Of a DNA stretch of 64,000 bases, positions 32,253 through 46,700 are shown in pieces (the stretch's first letter is position 1; each line of letters starts with the position of its first letter). The notes under the pieces are model-generated. The model saw only the letters and a program-made list of their open reading frames with translations. It searched no databases and was not told where the DNA came from. This stretch comes from Enoplosus armatus. Taxonomy: Eukaryota; Chordata; Actinopteri; Centrarchiformes; Enoplosidae. Location: assembly GCF_043641665.1 (NCBI RefSeq), contig NC_092194.1, forward strand, positions 17,733,298 to 17,797,297, given 5' to 3'. Made by a program: the position numbers and the translations under genes.

Positions 32253-33614
32253 CTACTTTGTGCGCTGATAAAACTGCACCACGGCTTTCTCTTGGTCACA
32301 AGTTTCGATGGAGCCTTTTCGCACTCTGCGGATCTCATTGATGGCGTCAATCCCCGACATCTTCCTCGTCTTCACCAGGTAGCAGGCCAGCATGGTCCCT
32401 GTTCTCCCATGACCATGCATGCAGTGAACTGCCACGCCCTGAAGAGGAAGAGGAACAATGCAATATTTATTTTGTTCAATAGCCTGTAACACACAGACAC
32501 CCTGCATTAATCATTGTTATAAGACAGGAATTTGCATTTTGTTTTTGCAAATAGAGCTGATGCAGTTAGTCAATGAATCGACAAGCTGATCAACAGGAAA
32601 TTAAACGGCAACTATTTAGATCATCGATTACTGTTAAGTATTTTTTTGCAAACATTCATGGGTTCCAGCTTCTCAACTGTGAGGATTTGCTGCTTTTCTT
32701 TGTCTTGTGTTGATGTTAAACTGAATATGTTTGAGTTTTAGACTGTCAATCGACAAAGCAAACAGTTTGAAGACATCACCTTTGGTTTTAGGGAAATTAG
32801 TATTAGTAAAAGTATTTTTCACTATTTTCGGACATTGTATCGAACAAGTGATAAATTGTTTAATTGAAAATGAAAATGATCGTTAGTTGCAACCCTTTTT
32901 GCAAGCACCACTGAACAAAACCAGGAATACTGAACCTGTCTGACTTCTAGAAGAAGAAAATCAGATCCTCCTAACAACAGACTAAGCTTTAGGAAAAACC
33001 TTGGGGCTGAGAGCTTTTGTGGAAATTAAACAAATTTAACGCGTAGTATGCAATCCAGTACACTGACAAAGGCTTTTAAAGCTTTAAACCTTTTTCCCCC
33101 CGTTTGCTTTTTGATTCATGCACTTTGGAGGAGCTGCAAGGTTGTGAAAGATAGTTTTTCCTTTCTGCTGTTCCAAGGGTTTCATCGAAGTCACGTAAAC
33201 TCAGTGCCAAATGTATTCGGTTACAGTGCTTTGTGGCTTTGAGAGCCTGCGTATGATACTAGACTCAACCCTGAAGAGTCCTGAAAGTACTTTATAAGCA
33301 TAACCATCCATCAAGGACAGTCTATCAAGTATCTGAGCTCTTACCTCCCCCTTAGAGTTGGCCTCTTCCACAATAGACAGGAATCTATCAATCTGACTCG
33401 GTGAAGGAGGAGTGAAGTCCACTATCTTGATGTGGTGCAGCTGTAACTCTGGGCACGAGTCATAGTAAGGTGGTTTTCTCTCACAAAGACAAACCAGGTG
33501 TTTGATACCATTGTCCAGCAGGTACTGGTATTCAGAGGTCATCCTGGGCAGTGCCAGTCCGGCCAATTTGCCTGGTTCGACCCAGGAAAAATTGTGAGGA
33601 GGAGTGGAGGCCAT
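32253..33614 (-). CDS. dusp23: Dual specificity protein phosphatase 23 (VHZ)
   Basis: Small atypical dual-specificity phosphatase removing phosphate from Tyr and Ser/Thr residues. Two coding exons on the minus strand: 33614-33345 (starts MASTPPHNFSWVEPGKLAGL) and 32438-32253, giving 151 residues; human DUSP23 has 150. The protein is essentially one catalytic domain: DF(T)PPSPSQIDRF supplies the general-acid region, and VHCMHGHGRTGTMLACYL holds the HCxxGxxR signature with catalytic Cys and Arg. The C-terminal part is INEIRRVRKGSIETCDQEKAV. An acceptor 11 bases upstream of the ATG (at 33626) shows that the 5' UTR continues in an upstream exon, probably within 34.0-34.5 kb. It converges with the afadin-like gene. 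Confidence 0.93.
32546..32900 (-). repeat. Dispersed repeat R1, inverted copy in the dusp23 intron
   Basis: It holds GGTTCCAGCTTCTCAACTGT, TTTTTCACTATTTTCGGACA and a final GTTAGTTGCAACCC. It lies within the single intron separating the two dusp23 coding exons. Confidence 0.6.
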
Positions 33615-34797
33615 GCTTGTCAAACTGAGAAGAGGAGAGAAAGACAGAGTCAAATCAAGCCAGTTTATTTGCATACACCACTTTATTGCTTGATATGCTT
33701 TACTCTAAATAAAGTTTGTACAAAAAACATTCTCTCTCTCTCTGGCTAAAACACACTCTTAGACATATAAAAACAAGGATAAGGGCATTAAAAAACAACT
33801 AAAGAGTGCTCAGGGTATTTGGAAGCATCATGAAGTTAAAACAGCTGTAGCCAGGAACCTTTGCGCCGTGAAAAAGTGCAAACACTAAATATTCAGTCCA
33901 GGAGTGACGTACAAACGTGTTTGACAGCGTCAGGCTATTTGTCTAGCCAACATCAGCAAACTGGCTAGGCTAGATAGAACAGCGTCTGAGAGGGGGATTA
34001 CTGTTTGACAACAGTACATATTTCAACATAATAAGACACAGGCCTGATGTGAAAGTACACTCTGTAAGTTCGGTCTCACCAGACTCCACCTAGTTTTACA
34101 GAAAGACAAGAAGAATAAGACAAGAGCGTAGCATTTAGTTTAACGTTAGCTAATGTATCGAGAAACGAGATAACTTAGAGGCTATCTAACAGTAGCTGTC
34201 CAGCTAACAGTTTTGTAAACGTTGCTAACTATTGCGAGCCATTCTAACGTTTGCTATTAGCTAAAGTGAAACCATTCACTGTCTATTAATGAACACAGCC
34301 ATATCAATCATCCGTCTCTCCTGCACACTACCTACAGGCTTAGCTACTTACAGTTTTCTTTTGAGAGGAATGGACGGTCCGCTCCTTGTTAAGCTAGTGC
34401 TACCTAGCTAACCGTGAAGCTACTTGCTGCGTTCACTGCCAGCGGAGTTTATCGAGACAAACCCCGTACAAGTACAAATACGTTATATAACCAACGCTAG
34501 CTGTTGCAATGCTAGGTGGGGCAGTGCAGCTGTCATTATAAATCAGTCCTGAAAAGCAGTTAGTAAGTTAGTTAGTTTGGTAACGCTAGTGAACTGATGA
34601 GAATTATGAGACACTTTTCATCTTAGAACAGCAGCTTCACGAGGAGGAATCGTTGTATTGGCCCTTTAACTGTTGTGATTGTAGACAATTTACCATAATT
34701 AGACGAACATATAACGGTAATTTGGTTACAGTAGTGGTAAAGTAACAGAATAGTATAGATGACGTTTAAAAAGAAGTACTGTACGTACAGTAAACAC
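33615..34797. other. dusp23 upstream region with likely 5' UTR exon
   Basis: A minus-strand acceptor (TCTCTCCTCTTCTCAG before 33625) needs an upstream exon. Two donor-like sites fit: near 34079 (GTCTG|GTGAGACC) and at 34351 (AAAACT|GTAAGTAG). The sequence around 34350-34470 would then be the first exon and promoter. No coding content is seen. Confidence 0.4.
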
Positions 34798-34880
34798 GTC
34801 AGGATGGCCGAGCGGTCTAAGGCGCTGCGTTCAGGTCGCAGTCTCCTCTGGAGGCGTGGGTTCGAATCCCACTTCTGACA
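34798..34880 (+). tRNA. tRNA-Leu (anticodon CAG)
   Basis: An 83-base cloverleaf. Acceptor stem GTCAGGA pairs with TTCTGAC, with discriminator A. The A box is TGGCCGAGCGG. The anticodon stem CTGCG/CGCAG encloses a loop with CAG. The long variable arm expected of a type II leucine tRNA is present (TCTCCTCTGGAGGC), and the B box is GGTTCGAATCC. There is no intron. A TTTT pol III stop lies at 34887. It reads opposite to dusp23 and lies just upstream of it. Confidence 0.95.
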
Positions 34881-34886
34881 AAAACC

Positions 34887-34890
34887 TTTT
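34887..34890 (+). terminator. RNA polymerase III terminator of tRNA-Leu
   Basis: A TTTT tract seven bases after the mature 3' end of the tRNA, at the usual distance for pol III termination. Confidence 0.7.
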
Positions 34891-35174
34891 CTCTGAGTAT
34901 ACAGTACATGTAAATTATATTTATAAGTTGTAAATTTTATGATCCTATTGTATTGTTATGTTTATGATTGTTATTGTGGGTTTATGCTGTGTAGCATCAA
35001 CAATAATTGTGCAAATACTTTAGCTTGATCTTATTTTACCCCAAAATATAGCTGTGATACAGACACACACATTTCTTTGCACATTTATAGCTGTCTAATA
35101 TAGCCTCAGATAAACATGTATCATCCATGCAGTTTCAGTTGAAATACCTGTAGAGGGCGTAACTACTGGTGTTC

Positions 35175-35290
35175 ACAGGAAAGAAGGTGCTCCGCTGTGC
35201 CCGTTACAAAGCAGATGGTTAGCGGTTCAATCCCCGTCCAGGGCATGTATGGAGAAGCGCTTCAGGGGTTATAAAGCGGTTTAACTCAGA
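35175..35290 (+). repeat. tRNA-like or SINE-derived fragment
   Basis: The phrase GTTAGCGGTTCAATCCCCG resembles a pol III B box and its T-arm. No matching acceptor stem or A box is found at the right distance, so it is not a functional tRNA. A degraded tRNA-derived SINE is the most likely origin. Confidence 0.35.
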
Positions 35291-37144
35291 CAAAATTACT
35301 GCAGACCTCACGTCTTAGTAAATTATGTAGTAAGGAATGGAGAATAGTAAAATGTACTTAGTAAATATGTGCTATGTTTGTATTACATATATGTGTGTGA
35401 ATAGAAGAAACAGTAATTTGATTGAAAATAGCACGAAGAAACATTATACAAGTTTAATATGAGTATAAAACAGTGAGAATAAGTTGGTAATTAATGGTTA
35501 TTGAGCTGTATTATGTGATGCACGTGTCATTATTTGTCTTCTCAGACTGGTCCAGCAGCAGCTCTGTGTTGACAATATGTTGTCATCAGAGGGGCTGGAC
35601 AGCCTGAGCTTCATGGTCCACACCAGTGTTCATTCAGCCAAGACACCCTGTTCCAAATATATCCTGATGACAGCACTAATTAAAATGTCCACTGCTGATA
35701 TACAAGCTTTGTGTGTATTTATATCATGTAAAGAGTAATAAGATGTTTGGAGCATTAAAGTTCTAATAACAAGATGATTTCATGGTGTACTTGTTGTATA
35801 ATTCACACAAGCTGATAGATTCAGATGATTTCTGTTTGTTATACTGTATATATATTAATAACTGCTGCCATGTTTGTGTTTAGTTTTCATCATTTTGCAC
35901 CATTTGAGCACTGAGCTTATTTTGACCTTTGAACCCTTAAACCGTGTCAGCAGCAGCATGAGTAATCCATGTTGTGTTTTATTGACTATTGACATGTTTA
36001 CATGTGAGAGGTTGTGTAATGCATTATAAATATTCAAAAATAATAAAGCTTCCAAAAGTGATAGTTATACATTTTAGAAAAAATAAGTTAATTTCTCCCT
36101 TTTTTTAGTTTGCATATAAATAAATATAAATATATCTGATTTATCTAACTGCTGCTTCAAGTTATTTTTCACCAGTATCATTTATATGTGAGAGAGGTCC
36201 TTGTTGAGTCCGTATTAAATCATTCTTGTTTTAATATGTTTTGGCACTTCCAGATGGAGGCCGCCCCTGTTTCATACAATCCCCACATGAAAGGAAATAG
36301 AGAAGACTGTTTGTCCATTTCATGCAATAGTTAATGATACAAACACAAACATTGAGAACTCACAGCACAGCACAGTTTACTTGCTAGTCATTTTATACAA
36401 ATAGTAGAAAGAGGGTTTGTATCTGAAGGAGACAAACTGCATCACATTTGCCAGATAGATGTTGGTACACAGAGACTGATTTTCAGACAGGTATTTGTAA
36501 AGAGAATCACACATCCCATTAAAAAAGCTTTCACTATCCTGTTGGTGTAAGAAAAGAAGTTTAACAGAGCTGTTTCAGTAACCACGTACAGTTATAGAAA
36601 GATATCTAGGTGATAGGTAAAGTTGAAACAAACATAAAATAAACAACTTAAAAAACAACATTCCGATAATCAGGTGGCATCTAGTGGTAGGAGTGTTTCT
36701 GTTTGCTGTCCTACGGGGCTCGACCAACCCACAAACCATTTAACAGAACATGTGGAAGTCCCAAAAAAACCACGAAATATTTTTATTATACTTTTTTGTT
36801 TTGTTTTGTACACATCACAACCCGATGACTCGGTAGGTTGACTGGTTGTCCACCACGTTTCTGGGTTATCATCATACTCCTCCTCCTCATCATCATCATC
36901 TCTTTTGTGTCATCTAAAAGCACAGACCCCTTCAACATGCTGCAACACCCCTCAAAAAAAGCAATCACAACCCCTTTAATGGTTACATGTAAACTCTGTG
37001 GGTTTTAATTTTTGCACTCTTTAGGTGCCGTTCGAGAAAGCGGGCAATAATCGCCGTGCCCTCCTACTAGAAGATTTCTACGTATTTTGAACGTCCACGT
37101 TCAAAGTCCCACACCGAGCAGACTGCTGAAGGGCCATGCCAAGT
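35291..37144. other. Spacer downstream of gng2 (gng2 3' UTR and intergenic)
   Basis: No coding exon is supported. The part next to 37145 is the gng2 3' UTR; a minus-strand AATAAA (plus-strand TTTATT at 36782-36787) about 360 bases past the stop is a plausible end. The remainder is AT-rich without recognised elements. Confidence 0.45.
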
Positions 37145-38261
<1,117 letters not shown>

Positions 38262-40289
38262 CTGCGTAGAAGAGAACGACATTCAAACACCCCAAACATC
38301 GTAGTTCACCCACGTGTGCCACCGATGAAGACGAGCACTATAATATAGCAGGCATGCAAAGAGGAGTAACAGATACCCTGTTTATTATCACATGCCTGTG
38401 AATACACTCACTCACACACACACACCACAGACACAGGCATATTATTTATGGTGTCAGTTGCTAGGCAGCCCATGACAGTGAGGAGGAGGAGGGTGAGGGG
38501 GCAGTGCTTTGTCCAGCTCTATATTTAAAATAGATAAACAGATAACTAACAATACTGGTTTCTGCAACAACTCTAATTTTGCACGGACAATGGTGGCCTT
38601 TCTTCATGCCTACTGACGCTTATCGACACTTCTTAGTCACACAAGGGCACAGTGTCAACCCGCGGCATCGCGTGAAGGCGGATAAATCAATAAACTGACA
38701 GACAGGCAGCTTCATCAGCGCTTTATTTGCATTTCTGTCACTATAAAAGCTGCATTTATAACTTCTAATTGTCACGATGACCAATATTTCTGAAACAAAG
38801 CTTATTTATCGTCATACAGTCATACAGAGTGAGTAGCTAATTTACAGAGACTGCCACCCTTTTCATTTCAAAAGGTTTTAACTTGCACTACAGATTGCAG
38901 TTCATGTCAGTTTTGGCTAAATATTCCTAAATATTCTAAATATCCTTCTGACTGATTAAATAAATAACATGAGCCACAGCTGGAAAATTAAACTTTAGTT
39001 AATCAGGTAGTCTAGTTTTTCAAGAGAGACCTGAGAACAAGAAATTAGGTTCATAATCAGACAGCCAAACAACCAGCACACTAATACAGCCAGACCAATC
39101 AACAAAGACAGCTACAAGAGTCATAATAAATGAATGAGTCTAGTTTGAGGGCAGTTTGCAGTTAATTCAATTTAAAAGGTGCAGAGTACCTGAAACCTGA
39201 AGTTAAGAAGTTATTGGATCGTGTACTGTAGATTTAAAAGTTTAAAGACAAAAGTTGGTGGAAGATACTAATAAAATACTGCATCTTTGGACAAACATTT
39301 GAGACACTTTGGCAGAAGCTTTCCAAGGTTGCAGTTTGATTGATGTTGGTTGCATGTCTTTGTCTTACAGGTAATGAACGATACACGTCAACACAGTACG
39401 TACATTCATTTACTGTACACTAACTGCCATAGCCGTTTACTATGCAGATTAGTGCACAGCAGCTTTAGAGCTCGTTGGCGTTGATTCTACAAATCTCTGA
39501 AACTCTGCTGGAAGCGTGAACAACTATTCTTCCAGAACATGTTCCCTCATTTGGTGTTTTGATGACGGTGGTGTATTTTGGTGGGTTGAGGTCTGGTAAA
39601 TGTGAAGGTCACAGCATATGATTCACACTGTTTTCATCCTCATCAAACCATTCAGTGAGGCTTCGTGTCGTTTCATATGTTTATTCAGTTTTTTGTTTCG
39701 TTTACCTTTAATTTGTCTGTATTGGTGCACAGTTTTAGTTCTGTGTCCTCAGATGCTCCTCTGTCTTTTATAACCTCTTAAATGGATCAAGCTGCGAGCG
39801 ATCCAAGATAGCGTCATCCGCGGTGTGTGATCAATCTTCCCTGCTGCCCCCCACCCCCCGTCATCCATCTGTATGCACTGTGGTACGACTCAGTGAGGGG
39901 TTGAGACTGATCTCAGCGAGGTGCTGGGGCTGAGCACGAATATTGATGGCCCACGGTGGCACACCTGCTCATCAGGCCGGTGAACTGCTGCAGGGATCTC
40001 CGCTGTCACACCGACCCGATGACCTGATCATCAGTTAAAACCTGCACAGGGTCACCGGGTACAGTTTGTTTGCTTCACACGATAATTAGATTTATTAGTG
40101 TTTGACTGCTTGCCAGAGAGGAAACAAACAAACGTACCGGCTAAATCTGACAAAAGTGACAATATACCTGTTTATATCTTTATCTCTTTACTCTTTTTTC
40201 TTTACTAGTATGCAGTGATGCAACCTGTTTATGTCCTGCTATACTCAGACTACCTTAACCTGGGGGGGAAAGGGATTGTGTCATCATCA

Positions 40290-40665
40290 GTTAGTCATTT
40301 GATGATTTTTCCGATTAGCCAATTAATTGTTTGATCTATAAAATGTCACATTGTGACGTCAAATCATCCAACAGTCTAAACCCCTAAAATGTTCAATTCA
40401 AGGCAGCAAAACATCATATTTGAGAAGCTAGAACCAGGTAATTTTTTGCATTTTTACTTGGTGAATGACTGTAATGGTGTATATCACAGTTAAACTCTTC
40501 CTTATTATCACTACCCAACTGGTCTACTGTTCATTCTGTATATTTGTTATTATTATATATATCCTTGTTACTAATTACACTATCTGGTTTGATGCTAAAC
40601 TGTATTTTGAGTACTGTCAATCGAGTAAATGTTTTATCACCTAATCGTTTCAGGACTGTCGCACT
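40290..40665 (+). repeat. Dispersed repeat R1, plus orientation
   Basis: It carries GATTAGCCAATTAATTGTTT, GATCTATAAAATGTCACA, TTTGAGAAGCTAGAACCAGG and TTGCATTTTTACTTGGTGAA. The right end is decayed. Confidence 0.55.
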
Positions 40666-41984
40666 TGATAAAGCGGATGAGATTTACAGTAAGAGTTTTT
40701 GTTACTTTTACTTAAAGCAATAAGGGAATGTAGATGTGGAGTATTTCTACAGACCGTATTAGAGTTAATAGACTTGTATATTATTCCTTGTCATTTTAAA
40801 ATACAAGTTTGAGTGAAAATCTGCAGTTTTTACCTAATTCACAAGTTTTTTTGGACAGAAACATTTCCTCCAAAGCGGGCTGGAAAATCTCAAATCCAAT
40901 CTGAAGACAACCTGCAGCAGAGTGCACAGTATCAACGGTGTAACATAAACACTGTGCTTTAGTGTCACTTCAGCAGAGGGATCCTGGATGTTCTTCACTC
41001 TGACGAGTGCTTCACCTTTTAGAATCATAGTGTTTTCATTTAAACAAAACCTATTATGTTGTTAATGTCTGAAATTAGAGGAATCCAAATGTTGGATTCT
41101 TTTTCTTTGTACTAATGAAATCAGTTGATGTAGTTTGACGAGAGAATTAGGTGGCAAGAGCAAACATTACATAGGAAATAATTACTGTATACAGATTTTT
41201 GCAGAAATAAGGGAGAAAGAGACATTGTAGAAAGTAGTAAGAAAGAATCTGTTCCAGTTCTGTGGGACTCCAGGCCTTCTTTACATAATTGGACTAAAAT
41301 ACTAACATCTGGTGTCCCTCTGTGGAAGCCATGTGTCAACTTTCCTGCACTATCCTGCACTCACAGAGTTGTATATTTTGTGTTGTATGTCAGGTTAGTG
41401 ATGAATTAGGTAATTTAACGAGACTTTAAGTGAGAGTTGTGTACTAATATCTCGGGACTCTTGAACACAAACCTCACTTTTGTCCCTCGCCAAAATAAAA
41501 ATAGGCCAGAGACTTACTACAAGGGTATGATTGACAAGTAGAAATTAGTCTTTCATATCGAGGCCATAATATTGTTTCAACACTCAGGGGAGACGTCAAA
41601 ACAGGCCAGTGTATCAGCAGACTATTGATAGAGAGATGTCACTCCTTAAGGTTTCTGGGATGTCTACGGAAAAAGTGGAGCTCTGTTCTTTACAGAAAAT
41701 AATCAGGCGCTGCGACACAATAGCCTAGTTTGAGTGGAATTGACAGGGAGAGATGGTGTTTTAAATAAATGCCATAAAGGCAAATAGAAAACTGTGTCTT
41801 AAGGGGCTGGAAGACGAAGGAAAGAAACACCCAATTTTGATTGTGTTACCTCTCATGCCTTTAGAGAGTTTGCCAAGTGCTCGGAGACATAAAACAATTT
41901 GCCGTACCACCTAAACTCCATGGAAATTAAAGACTTGTGATCAAGTGACACTTACTTTCAAACTCAAAAAAGACTACGAGTCTA

Positions 41985-42150
41985 CAGCCATACTAGCAGC
42001 TCTGTGAGGCTGCATTTTGGCATAGCTAAATGCTAAAAGTCAACACGCTCACAATGACGATGGCGACACATTGATGTTTAGCAGGTATAATGTTTACCTT
42101 AGTTTAGCATATTAGCATGCTAACCGGCCGCCATTGCCATCCTCAGAGCT
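41985..42150 (+). repeat. Dispersed repeat R3 fragment
   Basis: It contains GGCATAGCTAAATGCTAAAA, CGCTCACAATGACGATGG and TTAGCATATTAGCATGCTAA, matching the R3 copy near 13540-13990. Confidence 0.5.
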
Positions 42151-42560
42151 GCTAGCATGGCTAAAAAAAAAATTCAGATTTTCAGCCCACTGTTGCATCG
42201 AAGTGACACCTACATTCATCTTGTGTAAACTATGTAAAAAAGCAGAACATAAAAGACGTTACAAGCTATTTAACAGCTATTACAAAGTCATTTTCCTGCC
42301 TATTGTTGGTGGAGCGAGCGAAAATGCCACCCTGACATTTTCATATCTGGAGAGGGAGGGGTGAGGAGATGGTGGCATGGAGAGGATGCCCATTCATGTG
42401 TCGACTTCAGGAAGAATAGCTGGTCCCTTGAAGGCAACTAAAAGGGTTTAATGGACAACAAACAAGAGTTGTTTCCTGTCTGAGATTGTCTGATTGTTTT
42501 ACAATATAATTTCACAGCTTCTTCTGTCCTCCACTCATCTGTATGTCACTAAACCTCTTG

Positions 42561-42580
42561 TCCTTCCTTCCTTCCTTCCT
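42561..42580. repeat. (TTCC)n short microsatellite
   Basis: About four and a half TTCC units in tandem. Confidence 0.8.
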
Positions 42581-42867
42581 ATCTGTCGGCCGCCCAAAAT
42601 ACCATCCTGAGATGTCGCACATGGTGTCAACATGCTGATAACTGTGACATCCCAACAGGCGCTGATAAATAATGCATTCATTTGGACACAGGCCTTAACT
42701 GTGTCAGCTGTCGGCAACTTTGGTGGAAGCTGTAACACAAAAACTCTTCACCTTCGACGATTTACGTCAGTTTCCAAGCAGACTGAGGGCTGTGACATCG
42801 CTGACCGCTCATGCTGTAATATTATGAAACTGGCTGACTGTTTGTCTTTCCTCTTATCTTGACTTAC

Positions 42868-42944
42868 CTTGTCTGCTTACTCCTCCGCACTCTGCCCTGG
42901 TGTCTGCCTGCAGTTCAGTCAGCACTTTGTGTCCGTCCCACTCT
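42868..42944 (-). other. Candidate gng2 5' UTR exon
   Basis: On the minus strand a 77-base block is bounded by a strong acceptor (TTTCTGTATTTGCAG) and a near-consensus donor (ACAAG|GTAAGTCAAG). It has no useful open frame. The gng2 coding exon downstream begins at an acceptor and so needs such a partner. The link is inferred from position and strand only. Confidence 0.4.
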
Positions 42945-43103
42945 CTGCAAATACAGAAAAAGAGATAAAGCGAGTGAGAATCGGAGGCTGATCAGAGGCA
43001 TGAAGCTCTGCACATTCCAGATAAATTACGCCGAGGCTTGTGTGTGCAGCCGCTGTCCTCTGATCACTGTGTGTCAGAATGTCACAGCTCGCTCTTACAA
43101 ACT

Positions 43104-43790
43104 CCACTGGGGGGGGGGGTTCAGAGGAGAAACATCACAACAAACTACAGAGGGAGATGCATGCGAAACATAATTGAGGGGGCAAAATCCTTTATGGTTT
43201 TAAAGGAACAGCTCAACATTTTGGGAAATGTGCTTTATCGCTTTTTTGCAGAGAGTCAGAAGAAAAGATTGATACTACTCTCATATCTTAATATGAAACT
43301 ACAGCCAGCAGCCAGTTAGCTTAGCTTAGCATAAAGACTGGAAACAGGGGGAAACATCCCTACCAGCACCTCTAAGGCTCACTACTCAACATGTCATATC
43401 TCGTTTGTTTAATCCAGTGAAAACGGTTATAGGGAGGTTATGTGTGGGACTATTTCTTAACCAGAGACTGCTCTTAAAGGAATAGTTTGACATTTTTAGC
43501 TTATTCTTGCCAAGAGTTAGATTAACAGCTCCATACCACTCTCATGTCTGTCTGTCAAATATGAAGCTACAGCCAGGATATGGTTAGCTTAGCATTAAGA
43601 CTGAGTTATGAGCTAGACTATTTCATATATTGCATATAACCACTTGTAAAACCTCAACTTGTCATATTTACACTTTTAGTTTTTGTATGGATCAAACAAA
43701 TGAGACGTAATGTGTTAATTTGTGAGCGTTAGAGGTCCAGGCTAGCTGTATCCCCCTGTTTCCAGTCTTTATGCTAAGCTAAGTTATTCC
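43104..43790. mobile_element. Two adjoining foldback MITE R2 copies
   Basis: The first (about 43194-43478) has TTAAAGGAACAGCTCAACATTTTGGGAAAT then CAGTTAGCTTAGCTTAGCATA, but its right arm is lost. The second (about 43477-43795) starts AAAGGAATAGTTTGACATTT and ends TATGCTAAGCTAAGTTATTC CTTTAA. A G-run of about ten bases lies near 43110. Confidence 0.6.
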
Positions 43791-43795
43791 TTTAA

Positions 43796-46700
43796 ATTGA
43801 GCTTCTGTTGGAGCTGACCCTTTCACCTCTCCTCCTCTTCCTCTCTCTTTCTATCTCTCCCTGGTCAAACTGATTCATTCTTAATGCATTTGTGACTCTG
43901 CAGCTCCGTTTTCTGCTGCTTCTGATAAATGGGACAATTACCCTGCATGAGCAGAGATCTGCAGAGGAAGGGAATTCCACCCCATCGTAAATCATGGCAG
44001 CACGCAACGTTAAAGCAACGTTACAGTAAGGCATCCATTAACAAAACCTCGCCAACAGCGGCTGAACCACTGAGCCAGAGTATTCTAGCAATGTTGAAAC
44101 TGCTTAGAGTTTAAAAACCAAACAAAAGAAAGAACAGGAGATTTTACTATACTGTACTGTCATCTCTCCTGAATCACTGGAGCCATTCATCTACGCTGTT
44201 ACTCTGAGTTATGCAAGATGTACAATCATTTTTATCAGCGCAGTGATTCTTACACTATTATCTGGGGTGCCTCAGTGTGTAGCAGGATTGTCTTGCAGGT
44301 CTTCACAAGACAAAAGTATCTATTTTTATCAATTCAAATCCTGGAAAGGGAAATTAAATAATACTATTTTACTTTGAGAAACATGTTTTTCTACATTTTT
44401 GAATGCGTAAGTTCTCAAACAAGCAACCACACAAGTACTTTGCCTGCATAAAATAGTATGTAATTGGCAACATTTTTATTAAATCAGTAACTATCTGATC
44501 AAAAAATAAAGAAGATTGTGAATCTCACCAGATGTTTGATGCAGCGTTTGGTATTTCGGTCAGTACTAGAATGTATTGAGGCTTGATACTCTGCATTCGG
44601 TCCCAGGTTGAAAAAGTTGACTTGACTGAATCACTTTTGCCAGAGAAACAAGATCAATCATGTTGTGATTACACAATATATAGTGTTTCATGTTCCAAAT
44701 GGAAAAGAAATAAAAGCATCTGCTCATATCAATTACATTTTGTAGGCAACTCACATGTTACAGACAGTGAATATGTAAAACACAGTATGACCCAGTTACA
44801 ACTAATCACCGTTATTGACATTAGTCATGTGACCTGTAACTTGTGACTTTGCCATGACAAGTTATATTTGCTCAGAGCATGTGTTTGCTCACAGAGACAT
44901 CCGGCTCGTCACTCATCAGACTCACATTTACATCTGGGAGTTTCGCAGGAAAACTATACAATCATCTGTTGTTGGCTGCTGCTAGTTTGAAGGTATTTGA
45001 GATATGTAAGCGAGTAAAAGCAGGGAATCTTAGTGTCTTTCAGCTCATTGTTTTGGTTTTACTTTACTGTCTTCATTCACCCTCACGGTTCATAAAAACC
45101 CACTGTTCTACCCACCAAAAGGCAGACAGACAGAGAGACAGACATTTTTGTTGGGAGTTGGTAGAGACCAAAACCAGAGTTAAAAGAGTGTCAATACTGG
45201 ACCAGAAACACAACTCCAAATAGATGATAATGTTGCTCCATATCTGCCGGACGCATCAATGAGCAACTTTCTTGTTTGCCATATCAACTTAAAAGGTGGT
45301 AATACGTCTGTGTTGCATTTGCAGCTTGTTTCGTCCGAGCTAAATCTCACAGACACACTAAAAAAAAGTCCTTTAAATTGATCAAGAAAGCATCGTTTGT
45401 AGGTTAAGGATTTGTAACAACGGGTCTTATATTTAATGCTCTTTATGATATATCTTCTCTTCTGATTATTGCAGTTTTCACATTCTCTAGTTGAGTATTG
45501 TGATATTAGTAAAGTTGTATACTGTATACTGCCCTTGTACACTTCTCACCGTCTACTTTCTGTTTTCTTTTCCACTCTTTGATCAGTTAACTATATGCTG
45601 AAAGCCAACTGTTAAAAAAGAAAAAAGCTGAATTTGATTTCCCTGTGAATTGTTTGTGTCATCATATTTATGTTGCGGAGCAGCAGGGAGATCAGGGGAC
45701 GAGAGCGATAATCTCAAAGCTTTGGCGATATTGTTCTCTACGTTTATGCCAGTAAAGCATCTTGAACTGAACCGTACTGACGGGAAAAAAAGAACAGAAA
45801 GATGCATTATGGGACGTGACTGGTGATCCATTTCTCTCCTGTGTTCTAGCCTTCTGCTTCCCATCCCTCCCTCTGTGGCAGACAGGTGTTCAGTGATGGG
45901 ACTGAAACACCCCCAGCACGCTCCGTCCTGCCGAATCAATCTGACCCCCTCCGCCATCCTTCCCCTGCCATTTGGAGCTGTTTTGAACCCCTTCCTCCGG
46001 GTTTTCGGGGGGTCTGTGTTCGTTACGAGGCCCTCCGCAGATGTGATTATAGCTGCTGCTCGACTCTGGGTGTCACTGACTTAAAGGGTGATTAAGCGCC
46101 GCAGGAAGCATCCTGGTGAGGAAAATATAATTCCTGGCCTGTAGAGAGTGATGATCTCTTACGCACTCCCACACATGCTGACTCTCAGCTCAGTTCTGCC
46201 TCCCCCTTTCTCCCCCTTTCTCTTTCTGTAGTGCACACCTTATTATCCTGTCTTTTTTTTTTCGTTTTTATACCATCCAAAGAGAGAAATCAAGGCGGCC
46301 AGGCAGGGAGTGTTCTGTCCTCTGTGATGCCCAGGGTGTGAAATCAGAGCGTGGTAATTAAAAATCTGTCCCTAGTTCAGCCATCTGGACCCTGGAGAGC
46401 CAGTGATTAACCTGAGAGGGTCTGCAGGGACGCAAGGAGGCAGGATGGGAACCCTAGTCAAAGATAACTGAGGCTATGTTTTGAGATTCACTTAGCCCCT
46501 ACCCCCCTTAGTTACTGTTGCTTTGAAAGTTTTGTGTTATCACACAACACACATGTAGTTTTCAATGATAACGTGGCAGAAGATCCCAAAACAATTGGTC
46601 CTTGACTTTAGGAGGCAGTAGACAAAAGCAGGCTTCTCCTTTCTAGCCATCGACCACTGACTTTATCGGTTAAAATGACAAAATAACTGGCGGATTTTAG

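Larger units (their letters stand above)
38262..42867. other. Probable gng2 first-intron region, no coding content
   Basis: About 4.6 kb between the gng2 coding exon and a candidate 5' UTR exon at 42868. It contains an R1 repeat (40290-40665), an R3 fragment (41985-42150) and a short TTCC repeat (42561-42580). The remaining sequence is AT-rich and shows no supported exon. Confidence 0.45.

Noticed and set aside
35175..35290. Second tRNA gene
   Set aside because: Only the B box and T-arm resemble a tRNA; the acceptor stem and A box are missing, so it is listed as a SINE-like remnant.
42859..43173. 104-codon plus-strand open frame rich in Cys
   Set aside because: It overlaps the candidate minus-strand UTR exon and a G-run, has no domain, and its composition looks like chance.
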